64,000 nt of DNA. It comes from Solanum dulcamara (Eukaryota; Streptophyta; Magnoliopsida; Solanales; Solanaceae). Below are positions 11,617 through 21,252 of the stretch, piece by piece. The notes under the pieces were generated by a model, which worked only from the letters and a program-made list of their open reading frames with translations, was not told the origin of the DNA and did not search any database. Within the stretch, counting starts at the first letter, position 1. Every line of letters starts with the position of its first letter. Location: assembly GCF_947179165.1 (NCBI RefSeq), contig NC_077240.1, positions 59,927,501-59,991,500 on the forward strand. The letters are read 5' to 3'. A program made the translations under genes and the position numbers.

Positions 11617-11900
11617 TTGGCGCCGCAGTGGCGCGACGCGCCACTATCGCGCCAGAAACATGCCTCAGTAGTTTGGGCTCTGGCGCGGCGCGCCACTAAA
11701 AGGTGTGCAGGGTTTTTCAAGACAAATTTCCAGGACCCAAGAACAATGGCCTTGGCGCTGTAAGGGCGCGATGCGCCACTATCGGGCTAGAAACATGCCT
11801 TAGTAGTTTTGTCTCTGGCGCGACGCGCCACTACGAGGTGTGCATGTTTTTAGGCAAAATTAGCCTGGCGCTGCAATGGCGCGATGCGCCATTATCGCGC
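11617..11900 (+). promoter_or_regulatory. GC-rich palindrome cluster in U3 of S2
   Basis: Three related blocks start near 11617, 11752 and 11862, with five TGGCGCGnnGCGCCA-type palindromes among them. Two are 19-nt inverted repeats (11627-11645 and 11875-11893) that differ by a compensating G:C to A:T pair. The cluster ends about 65 bp before the TATA box, where an LTR enhancer would sit. A methylation-sensitive protein binding array is one possible role. Confidence 0.6.
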
Positions 11901-11964
11901 TAGGAGCATTTTTGGCCTATTTTCAGAACTTTTGAGGAGGGGTAATTTGGGAACCTATCCAAAT

Positions 11965-11972
11965 TATATATG
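11965..11972 (+). promoter_or_regulatory. TATA box of S2 LTR
   Basis: TATATATG lies downstream of the U3 palindromes and about 40-60 bp upstream of a CTCTCTCTCT leader. The matching site in D is 59001-59008 in identical surroundings. Confidence 0.65.
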
Positions 11973-13234
11973 TATTACCCTTGGTCTTTTGGGAACACAT
12001 TTTACAACCTCACTCTCTCTCTAAAAGCCCTAGGAGCTTCTCTCTCTCTCTCTTCTTCTTCTTCTTCTCCATTTCCAACAAGAAGAGTTCCAAGAGCTTA
12101 AAGATTCGAGTTCTCCATTGAAGACCCAACACCAAGGTCTTCTTCAAGTCTTCACTAAGGTATGTAAGGCTATCCAAAACATGGGTTGAGTCCACCCATG
12201 TGCCCTACTCTTGCTTTGAGGTTAAAGGTCCATGAGAATGGAGTTTCTTGGTATGGTTTATGTTTGAATGAGTTTTGTCTCTCGTAAATTTGATTTTTGT
12301 TTGTGTTGATGTTGTTGAGCTAAGAGATTCCCAAACCTTCATGTTAGTGTGAGTTGATGGAGAGGACTTGTTAATATGTTTTGTTGATCTCTTTAACCAT
12401 GTGATTATGTTGCATAAGTCAATTTCCTTAAATGTGTAATTCTACTTGAATTGTTGAGCTAAAGCCATAGAGTTGTGATGAGTCTTGAGGAGATGTCATA
12501 AATGCTTATCTAAATGAGGCTTAATTGAGTTGATTGGAGGGTGGAATTGACGAGTGGACAAGGTCCTAAATGGGACTTGCTATTATGACTTAATTGAGTT
12601 GAAATAAGGATAGAGTTGATGAGTTGGCAATGTCCCCATGAAACTAGCCGTGAGGGCTTGTTTAAGATGATTGGAGGGAGTCTTATGAGCATAGATTCAT
12701 GGGAGGAGTATCGAGCACCGAGGCGGGCGAGAGTATAGTCCGTACTCAAACTCTAGAAACTACACTGCCAACGTAGGTAGGGATGGAACCGTTAAAGTTG
12801 GATGCTTCCCATGGGATCGAACCGTTAAAGTCGGATGTTTCCCCTTTATTTGTCCTGAAATAATAGGACTTGACTAATCGATGAAATCCATGATTAGGGA
12901 GGCGTTCATGCCCTGGAAAGGTATGGACGGACGTGGCAACGACGTCTGATTATTGTACTATCACTGGCTCATAAGTGATGGCTGTCGGATAAGAGAAACT
13001 CCCATTTAGGTCTTGATAGTACTCCGAGTCAGTTGAGTTGGGTGGCATGAGATTTGGTCCAGTCTAAATCACTTCTTGTTAGACTTAAGATACTTGAGTG
13101 AGTTGTTATGTATTAATGAGTTGAGATCCTGAGTTGATATTGATGCTTATTGATGTTTGTTTCATCCGGCCATATTACATACTCGTACATTCCACGTACT
13201 GACGCCATTTGGCCTGTATCGTTTTATGATGCAG

Positions 13235-13299
13235 AGACAGGTACCAGGGGTCATCAACCGGTGCTCCGTTGAAGATCCACATACACTCTCAGCTAGTTG
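13235..13299 (+). other. Exon-like cassette in S2 LTR (65 nt)
   Basis: It is bounded by TGATGCAG on the left, which is also the 3' arm of the hairpin 13215-13233, and by G|GTGAGTCC on the right (GT at 13300). Matching segments of 62-67 nt occur in S1 10150-10211, E 13951-14015, A 23059-23121 and 47209-47271, B 26634-26696 and 42914-42975, D 60304-60366 and, on the minus strand, F 18415-18349. Splicing is inferred. Confidence 0.45.
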
Positions 13300-14391
13300 G
13301 TGAGTCCTCCTAGTTTTTCGGAGGATGTTGAGATTTCTTGTATAGTTTTGTTGTCGCTTCCTTTATTTTGGATTGTTGGTAGACATGGTCTTGTCATTGG
13401 CACCTTCTAGACTTTGATAGAGGCTTCATAGACTAGAGTGTGGGAAGGTTGGACTGCTATTTTTGAGAAGTCCTATTTTACTTGTTTTGTTGAGTTGAAC
13501 ATGTTTGGCCTTCGGGCCCTATATTGTGAATAGTATGTTATGATTGAACCCTCCTTTGTGTGTATATGACTGAATGACGAATTGACTGAATCAGGTGGTT
13601 CGCTTGAAGGTCAGAAATGGCTTTTGAGTGCCGGTCACGTCTAGGGTACCCTTCTTGGGCGTGACAATATTGATTTATGTATACTACTTTATATTCATGC
13701 ATTTCTCCGATATTTTGTGGATTGAGGTTATTAATGTGATTTTCTGCTTGGTTGAACTTACTTGACTATTGTATGACCTCCCGCACCCTCTTTCTCCGTA
13801 TTTGTAGTTTATGCCCCTCTCTTATTATTATTAATATCATCTTGCTGCTTATTATATATTTATTCTTTCTAAGCTCGGTAGGCCTATGATGCCTACTAAG
13901 TACCCCGTGTTTTGGTACTCATACTGCATGTTTGCATCTTTTTGATGCAGCTCCCAATTCGAGCCACCCCTAGCGCGCGCTTGATCATCCGTAGTGGTGC
14001 CAAATCCGTAATGTGGTGAGCTCCCGATGTTCAGAGACTTGCTACTTTCCTTCTTTTGCATTGGCTACTATTTTGTATTGTGGAATAGCCAGTTCTGTAC
14101 TGTATATACATATTATCAGCTTTTATACTTAGTAGCTCCTGTATAAGTGACACCAAGTTCGGAGTTTGGTCTAGTGTTAGTCCGTCATATTTGATCACTT
14201 TCAGAGCTTTTGTATATTTTGTATCGCATTTACATATCTATACCTAGGCCCGATTTCTTTTGATATATTCTTCTTGTTTACTCCTTATGTTATTTATTAC
14301 TTATTTAAATGTGGTTTGATTTCCGCTTGATTAGTTTGGCTTGCCTACTTGGGGGTTATAGTAGGCAATGACCCAAATTCAGGTCGTGACA

Positions 14392-15282
14392 TGTAAACAT
14401 AATGATCTATTTAAAGAAAGACTTTATCATAATAAATGAATAACATAAATAGTCTTACAAGCGATTAAATAATATAGTATAACTCAAACACATGATTAAT
14501 AGTATATTCCAACAAGATGCACAAAGGATAATCGTACCAGTATTTTGATTCGTTGTATATATGTACACCAGAAATCTAAGCTCATGTTGGGCCCTTTACC
14601 AGTATATATAAATATGTGAGTGATGTGCTGCTTATTCAAGTTTTTGTTTGAATTCAGATTTTTGGTGGAGGAAACACGTAGAGGGCGAAAACGGTACAAG
14701 TAGAGAGGACTGTCTTTGTGCATTTTATTACAGTGTGAAGAAATGCAAATTAAGAGGAAAAGAGGGTGGGAGTGACATGTAGCTGCTGATCACCTCAACT
14801 ATTACATTACTCCGAAGAAATATTGATATAAATATATTTTGATTTTATATAATATGAAGATGATGTGAAATTAAGTTATAGCTTCATTCAGCTGGTAAAA
14901 AGAAGAAGAGTAGATCATGCCTTCTCGCAGCTCACCTGTCTTAATTTATTTATTTTCCAGCAAATAAGGGTCTTAAAGATTATTATATTTTTGGGATCTT
15001 GTTTTAACGAGTAATGAAATTATAGAGAATTTTTTTTGGTAAGAGTAGTGTGAACTGCACATGTTGTTGTATGAAATTCATTAAATTTTTTGACAAATTT
15101 TAATAAAAAGATGAAAATTATTAAGTTTTAAATACTTGAGGGATATTTTTTGTTAAGAAGGATAATTTAAAGATGTAGTTTTTTGGGATATAATTTAAGA
15201 ATGTGTTTGGCCAAAAACTCTTCAAACTTTCTCTTTTTTTTTTGGTTATTTTCTAGAACAGTGCCATTTACATGTAGCACTT
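14392..15282. other. Apparently unique AT-rich DNA, no gene recognised
   Basis: There is no match to the neighbouring elements and no convincing open frame (the longest, 75 codons on the minus strand at 14496-14723, has no domain or codon bias I trust). Composition is intergenic. A GTGTTTGGCCAAAA word near 15198 resembles hAT/MITE ends, but no partner end is visible. Confidence 0.4.
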
Positions 15283-15915
15283 TTATGGAATTTTTGATCA
15301 AAATAAATTATTATTTAAATCAATTTACAAAAAATAATATATTTCATTCTGAAATTTTTTGAAATTAAAATAAACATATGTACAGTAACATAGCATAAAA
15401 TATTATATATTATTTTATTAAAAAAATTTATGAGGAAAATATCGATGGTTAAAGACGTTAAAGTAAAATTCGTTATTTTGGGTAACGTTCTATCCTTAAT
15501 ATTAATACGTAACTCTTAGTAAAGATTTTCTGCCAAACTCTACCCATTTATGAAATTTGAATGAGTGTGTTAAAAAATTATAACCTTGAATCACGATTTA
15601 AAGTTAAAATGTTACTCACAATAACAACTTTAGAGATTTCATTTTGATATTAAAATCTGACTTACAGTAACAACACATTGCTAAAGTCTCTCTCTCTTTT
15701 TAACTAACCATGAATAATTATAAAAAAAAAATTATATCATATGAATGTTCAACATATTCAACAATTTTCAGCAAAACTTCTTTTGTGTGGTCCATTATTT
15801 CAACATTCAAAAAAACAATCAACGGTAATTTAATCAAGTTAATCAATATATAACGATATGTTAAGGTGAAATCATTGTTTCTAAAATAGTTTTTTGTTGT
15901 ATTAATTATAATAAA
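15283..15915 (+). repeat. Left long inverted arm of G
   Basis: It pairs with 20830-20313 and then 17556-17355 read on the minus strand. A region such as AATACGTAACTCTTAGTAAAG corresponds to AATACGTAGCTCTCAATAAC in the other arm. The arm ends at the TATTAATTATAATAAAT phrase. Confidence 0.7.
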
Positions 15916-16059
15916 TATTAAAATGGCCAATTCTATCCCCAAATTGACCAATTTTTTCCGGATTTTATCAACCTAACTTGGATACTTTACCTATACATAG
16001 GCCAAGAAATATACATTAATCGAGTATTTGATTTAAGTATGGACTTATATTATACATAC

Positions 16060-17192
16060 ATAAAGCAGTACTACCTAAATCACTTAGATATCTCAACTAG
16101 GATTACTACATATTAGACATTTTAGTATTAACAAATATGTGTCTATTGAACACAAAATGACAGCTAGCCTTAAAAAAGGTTGTGCGTGTAATTCACACAC
16201 ATTGTATTGAAAAAATCACCAATAAAATTATGACAGTGGCATATGGGCCCATCTAACAATAAACTATAAATTTTTAATTTTAATAAATGAAAAATATTTT
16301 TAGCTTTTAATAATCCAAATAATTAATTGACAGAAAAGAATTAAAAAAGAAAAGAAAATCTCCTTCCCCCAACCTCACTCACCTACTTTGCCCTTTCTTC
16401 TTCGCCATCAATTCCTATGGTGATAACAATTCCTCCGGCTAAAAAAAAGAACAAAAACGAAAATATCTCCCCTCCTCGGGCCCAAATTCAACCACCTAAC
16501 CTTTTGCCCTTTCTATTTCTTCCCCTGTAGCTAGCTATACTTTATTACTCTGATGATTATTAAGATTTTTGTGAAAATAAATCAATGTTGATAAATTATT
16601 TTGAAATCGACGGCGAAGAGAAATTGAAAGTATATTGAATACTTTTATATCATTTTTAATAAGTTTAATGAATGCTGATGTTTTCTCAATCAGAGTGACC
16701 GAAATAGAGATGGATGAAGGTTGGTCAATTTTTTTCACTCCAATGTCCAAATTTATTTTTTCTTCTTGCAAATTCAATTAGCAAGTTCAATTTGTTTTTA
16801 AAAAAAAATAAAAAAAAAGAAGAAAGAAGCAAAACAAAATTAAAGCAGAGAATTTAAAATCTTTATAATGGTGGGTTGAAGAAGAAGATGATGGGTACAA
16901 TGGGTGTGGGGTGGGGTGGGGTTGTCTTCTTTTTGAATTAAGAGATTAATGTTGAATTAAATTATTTTTTAGTTATTTAGTTCATGCATGTCATGTCCAA
17001 AAAACATATACAAACTTATCTAAAAAAAAATTGAATCCGTTCACGCGTTCAATTGCAGTGAGGTACATTTATTTTGCCACATCAGCGTTTTGTGTTTAAT
17101 AGGCACATATTTTGAACAGTTTAGGCATTCAATATGTACAAGTCTTAGTTAAGATGTCTAAGTAAATTATGTGGACAGCTTTAAGGAGTTGT
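16060..17192. mobile_element. Element I: inverted-repeat MITE-like element (about 1.1 kb) inside G
   Basis: The left end (AAAGCAGTACTAC...CACTTAGATATCTCAAC...ATATGTGTCTATTGAACACAAAA) pairs with the right end read in reverse (AAAGCTGTCCACAT...ACTTAGACATCTTAAC...ATATGTGCCTATTAAACACAAAA). The arms are about 130-150 bp. The interior holds a GC-richer, CT-rich patch (16350-16520) resembling a plant 5' leader, possibly captured. An 80-codon minus frame at 16535-16777 shows no domain. There is no transposase. Confidence 0.7.
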
Positions 17193-17556
17193 CGATGACT
17201 TAAGCCAAACAAATATAACTATACTATCTTTAAATTAATAAATTCAATTGATTGTCGAAATATAAACTTTTATATGTCGTAATATGAATTTATCATTTAT
17301 ATCCAAATACTAAACCCATGCTTCTACCATATCAACATGAAAAAACAAGACATTTGTTATAATTAATACAACAAAAATAATAATTTAAAAACTACAATTA
17401 TATCTTAAAATATCACAGCATGTTGACTAACTTAATTAAATCACCCATGTTCATTTTTGTGATTGTTGAAACTATGGATCACACAAGAAGAAGGTTTGCT
17501 GAAAATTGTTGGAATGTTTTGAACATTCGTATACTACATTATTTTTTATAGAAAAA

Positions 17557-20312
17557 AGAAAAGGGTCAAAAATATCCTTTAACTATGTGAAATGAATAAA
17601 AATGTCCTCTATTTATAGTTTCATTCAAAAATGCCCCTATTGTTAAATAATGGGTCAAAAATGCCCTTTTCCGAATAAATATATATATTTTTTAAAAAAC
17701 AAATCTTATTCCTTATAAAAATATTACTTTTAAAGAACTCTATTCTTATTTTCTTTCTTTTTAAACCACTTTAAGTAATAAAAATGTACAAAATTATCTT
17801 TTTTCTTCTTAATCTCATTTTATCAATTAAAATAGAATAATTTCATCTACTCTAAATTTTTACGGATAACATATGTCATATATATAAGATCATAATAAAT
17901 CCATCATTAATTTTTATTTAAATAATAATAAAAAATAAGAAATATTTTAATTTTTTAAATTTTTTTCTAGTTGACGTAGAATAAACATTCGCTAATAAAA
18001 ATTTTTTATTAGGAAAAAATATTGTCACGATCCGACCTAGGGCCTAGTCGTAACACGACAATCGAAACCCCGAAGGGCTCCAACCAAGCCTCTTGTATAT
18101 ATCATAAGCATATATAAGTCAAAGTAAAAGCGGAAACATTATAAGAGAGTCTAAACTATGAATAATAAATGAAGAATGTCACATGACAACATAGACTCGA
18201 AACATTTGTCCAACTAGATGCCTCTACACATGAGTATGGACGGGGGCTAATACATGTCCCTATCTCACCCTCAATATGAAACATAACAAAAAAAGTCTTT
18301 GAAATAATAACCAACACGATGACTAGTCCCCGACAAATAAAGACTCACCACAAACACCGCTGGATAGAAAAGCTTAACTAGCCATGTGGACGAATATGAT
18401 CTTCAATCTCAACCCCTACATTGTGAGAGAATGTAGGAAAAAAGTGTGCATTAGTACGTTGGAATGTACTAAGTATGTAGGCAATGCAACGCATAGAAAA
18501 TCATGTTTGTACAAATGACCATTTTAAATAGCATGATAAGAGAAGTAGTAAAAATCATAAGTAGTCTTTAAGAAGGATCAATGCATAATAAATCATAAGA
18601 GTATCATATAAAGTAACAAATAGGATTAGTCATTTAAAACATAAAAAGACCATACATTTGTGGGATAGGAACCATAATCGATAATAAGACCATGCGAGCT
18701 ATATCATGAAATCTCAATGTTACCCCTACATCGGAGGAAAGGGAGAGACTACTTGCCAAGGTAGACTCCTACATGCCTAAGTGGATCCACTAAACGGTTA
18801 TGTGAATCGGGTACTCAACCCTAGTTCTTAGACTCGGGTACTCACTTCCAAGCCTTGATATTTCGGGTACTCACCTCTTAGAGATTTGGGTATTCACCTC
18901 TAATCCCTTTGTTCCTACGGTGGCACGTAGTTATGCGACAGGAGACTTTATATAAGGACCCCATGTTTCGAGTCCCCACCTCAAGTCCACATTCGGTGCT
19001 AAGTCAAATCCTACGGAATACAAACATAGCATAGAAATCATAATTTCATATATCATAGTCATTATCATAGGTTTGAAATCATAGAGTAGCTCATTTTCAT
19101 AACATAAGTGCAATGCGGGTATTGTCCTTCCACATTACAAATCATACATACATAAACATATCATTATTGAAATACATAATCATAATTCATACTTTGAAAA
19201 TTCATGACCATAGCTTGTACTTGAAATTAGGGTAAGACATGAATGCATGATCAATTGATTTGAAAACCATGAAATTTACTTGAAAACATGCATGATCATA
19301 AACTTTCTTTCAGCCCATACATAATTCATATAGATAATATCATTAGGAAGTATAATTGAAAATACTCATAATTTTCATCATGAATCCTAGAAATCAAAAT
19401 AGGAGAATTCATGGAAAAACTCTTCAATTTAATGCAATAACCATAAATTTATATCAAAATAGACTCATGATCATACTTTGAATCATAATTCATGCAATAG
19501 GAATAGAGATCATAAGACCCATAAAATACCATACTTTAATTTGATAGAAAACCTTGAGAAATTTATTGGGCTTCATGGATGAAAGAATCTATGAATCAAT
19601 ACCCACATATCTTAAGTGAGAACACCAAATAATTTGGAAGAACTTGAGAGTTTTGATGGAGAGCTTGAGTGAATTTACTTGAAGTCTTCAATAGAGTCCT
19701 TGAGAGTCTTTTGTAGAGAGAGAAATATTTGACTAGGTGAATTATAGAAGAATGAATAGAATTAGAGGTTTAGGTTAATTTATAGAGTTGAATTAGATCC
19801 TAAAAATGTCTAGGTTCATAGCTAACAACTTGGGAAAAGTCTAAAACGCCCTTACCAAAAATCCAACTCGGCCAGAAAACCTTTGCCAGGTCCGCGACGC
19901 GGACTTGTCGCGGACCTTTCTGTTTTATGCAGTTTCTTGAGAAATCTATCTTTCGATCTATGGATCCTAAAAATCCACCGAAACTATTTTCCCCCAGATT
20001 TCGACCCCCTGATCGATATTCCAAACTCGAATTTTCCAAAAAGATTAAGAATGATGCATTACTTGAGCGGCCTATTCCAAGACATTCTTAAGACACTTAT
20101 GAGTATTTTGAGGGATGTTACAAATATGTTTAATAAAGAAAATAAATAATATATTTATTTGAAAAGGGACATTTTTGACCCATAAAATAACAATACAGAC
20201 ATTTTTGGATCTAAGTATTAACGGCAAAAACTTTTTTTTTACCAAACTATAAACGAAGAGTGTTTTTATTTATTTCACATAGTTTAAGAATATTTTTGAT
20301 CCTTTTTCATTT
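17557..20312. mobile_element. Element H: short inverted-repeat element, split by solo LTR F
   Basis: The left end (AAAAGGGTCAAAAATATCC...CTATGTGAAATGAATAAAAA...ATGGGTCAAAAATGCCC, 17557-17690) is repeated inverted at 20312-20130. Without F (about 2.1 kb) the element is about 650 bp. Ends rich in GGGTCAAAAAT words are familiar from nightshade MITEs, from memory. It sits within the right arm of G, so it inserted after G. Confidence 0.7.
18023..20122 (-). mobile_element. Solo LTR F with perfect TSD AATAT
   Basis: The 2100-bp LTR reads on the minus strand from TGTAACATCCCTC (right end, 20122) to GGATCGTGACA (left end, 18023). AATAT is present at 18018-18022 and 20123-20127. On the minus strand it has a CG palindrome near 19890 (GTCCGCG-a-CGCGGAC on plus), a leader, a hairpin TTAGTAC/GTACTAA (18451-18472), a hairpin CCTACATT/AATGTAGG (18415-18437) and an exon-like cassette 18415-18349 ending at GTGAGT. 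The order of parts equals that in S1, S2, A and D although the sequence differs. It has no internal region. Confidence 0.93.
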
Positions 20313-20830
20313 TTTCATAATCTGTGGTTGTTAATTTGAAAAAGTATGAGAAAGAGACTTCAGCAGTGTATCATTATTGTAAGACATTTAATATCAAAAT
20401 GTAATCATCAGTAACATTTTATAGAGCATATGAGTTGTAAATCAATCAGAAAGATTTCAAATTTGAAAGTTCGATTGTCCATGACTAGATTCTTTAAAGT
20501 TATTACTGTTAATAACGTTTTAGCCTTAAGTCATAATTTAGAGATACGACTTTTAACATGCCAGTCAGATTCCGTATATGGGTAGAGTTTATCAGAGAAT
20601 TGTTATTGAGAGCTACGTATTAAGGGCAAAACGTTGTTCACAGTAACGAATTCCTCTTTAACGCTTTCAACCGTTAAGTTTTTCTTTTCATTAGTTTTTT
20701 TTAATAAAATAATACCTAACACACTATTGTCAAATACATTTATCCTAGTTTTGAATTTTTCTACAAAACATATTGTTCTTATAATTTAATTTAAATAATG
20801 TCTTACTTCAATAAAAAATTTCTCTCAATG

Positions 20831-21089
20831 TCCCGTCAGTCTCACAAGGAATGATACAAGAACCGATCAACTCATCCGAGCTCGTATTACTTGTCACAAC
20901 AGATTCTACTTTAATTAATGAGTTATATACATTTTCTTTTAATTGTACATGATGAATAAAGAAGTTCGGTAATTAGGAATTCCTTCTAAGATAAGTCTTA
21001 AATTTAGTTCCCGTCTACTACACAATTTATTCATAACAAGAGATGTTATTAAGTTATAACCACTTTGGTTGGCATTAAATCATTTGGTA
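20831..21089. other. Short gene-free gap between G and the MITE
   Basis: AT-rich, with no open frame or repeat that I can match. It may include the outermost end of G or simply be the DNA into which G and the MITE inserted. Confidence 0.4.
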
Positions 21090-21252
21090 GGCTTTTTGGA
21101 CATAGATTGCAAATATTTTTTACTTTATTTATTTATGAAGTTAGAAATAAATGTTGTGTTTGGTTATACTTTTTGAAAAGAGAAAATAGAGCATTTTTTC
21201 ACGTTTGAAATACTTTTTCAACTTGGATTTGAAGATGGAGTTAAAAAGCAGA
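21090..21252 (+). mobile_element. Left half of a MITE split by element A (right half 47684-47801)
   Basis: The left half starts GGCTTTTTGG. The right half ends CAAACGGGCC. Read on the opposite strand, the right half (GGCCCGTTTGATCATG..., TTTGAAGTTGGAGT) mirrors words of the left half (GTTTGGTTATAC..., TTTGAAGATGGAGT), as in the GGGCCCGTTTGG-type hAT MITEs known in nightshades (from memory). Possible 8-bp TSD: ATTTGGTA (21082-21089) versus TTTAGGTA (47802-47809), six of eight the same. Total MITE length is about 280 bp. Confidence 0.55.

Larger units (their letters stand above)
11201..13666 (+). mobile_element. Solo LTR S2 with perfect TSD ATATT
   Basis: A 2466-bp LTR begins TGTAACACCCC and ends GGGCGTGACA, bounded by identical ATATT at 11196-11200 and 13667-13671. 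It matches the LTR of element D along its whole length and is the better preserved copy: its U3 CpG palindromes are mostly intact (for example AGTGGCGCGACGCGCCACT at 11627-11645). TATATATG at 11965-11972 is a good TATA box. A CT-rich leader and donor-like AAG|GTATGTAAGG (GT at 12160) follow. Hairpin and exon-like cassette: 13215-13299. No PBS or coding sequence follows, so it is solo. Confidence 0.95.
6922..14391 (+). mobile_element. 3' LTR of element E, split by solo LTRs S1 and S2
   Basis: It starts TGTAATGACCT and ends AGGTCGTGACA (imperfect inverted ends). Net length is about 2.8 kb after removing S1 (8375-10546) and S2 (11201-13666) with their duplicated sites. The three LTR pieces are 6922-8374, 10547-11200 and 13667-14391. 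The first bases form a palindrome (AATGACC-tcca-AGGTCATT). A U3 block near 7580-7770 is rich in GATCGCGG-like words. The last piece has the AGTAC/GTACT and TGCATC/GATGCA hairpins (13899-13949) that all LTRs here share. The family is the same as that of K on the other strand. The TSD of E cannot be checked because its 5' end is lost. Confidence 0.85.
15283..20830. mobile_element. Element G: long-inverted-repeat DNA transposon or foldback element, interrupted by I and H
   Basis: The left arm (about 15283-15915) matches the reverse complement of the right arm, which is itself split (17355-17556 and 20313-20830). Shared words in order include TTATTTAAAT, TTATTTTATTAAAAAAA, ATACGTA, AAACTCTACCCAT, TTTTGATATTAAA, AAAGTCTCT, CACACAA, TTGCTGAAAATTGTT and TTTTTGTTGTATTAATTATAA. 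The arms are about 0.65 kb with roughly 70% identity by eye. Net length without H is about 2.8 kb. No transposase is recognisable. Mutator-like and foldback elements have such long arms, but I could not find a TSD and the exact ends are uncertain. Confidence 0.7.

Noticed and set aside
18023..20122. F as a full element or gene
   Set aside because: No PBS, PPT or coding sequence. TG/CA ends plus perfect AATAT on both sides fit a solo LTR.
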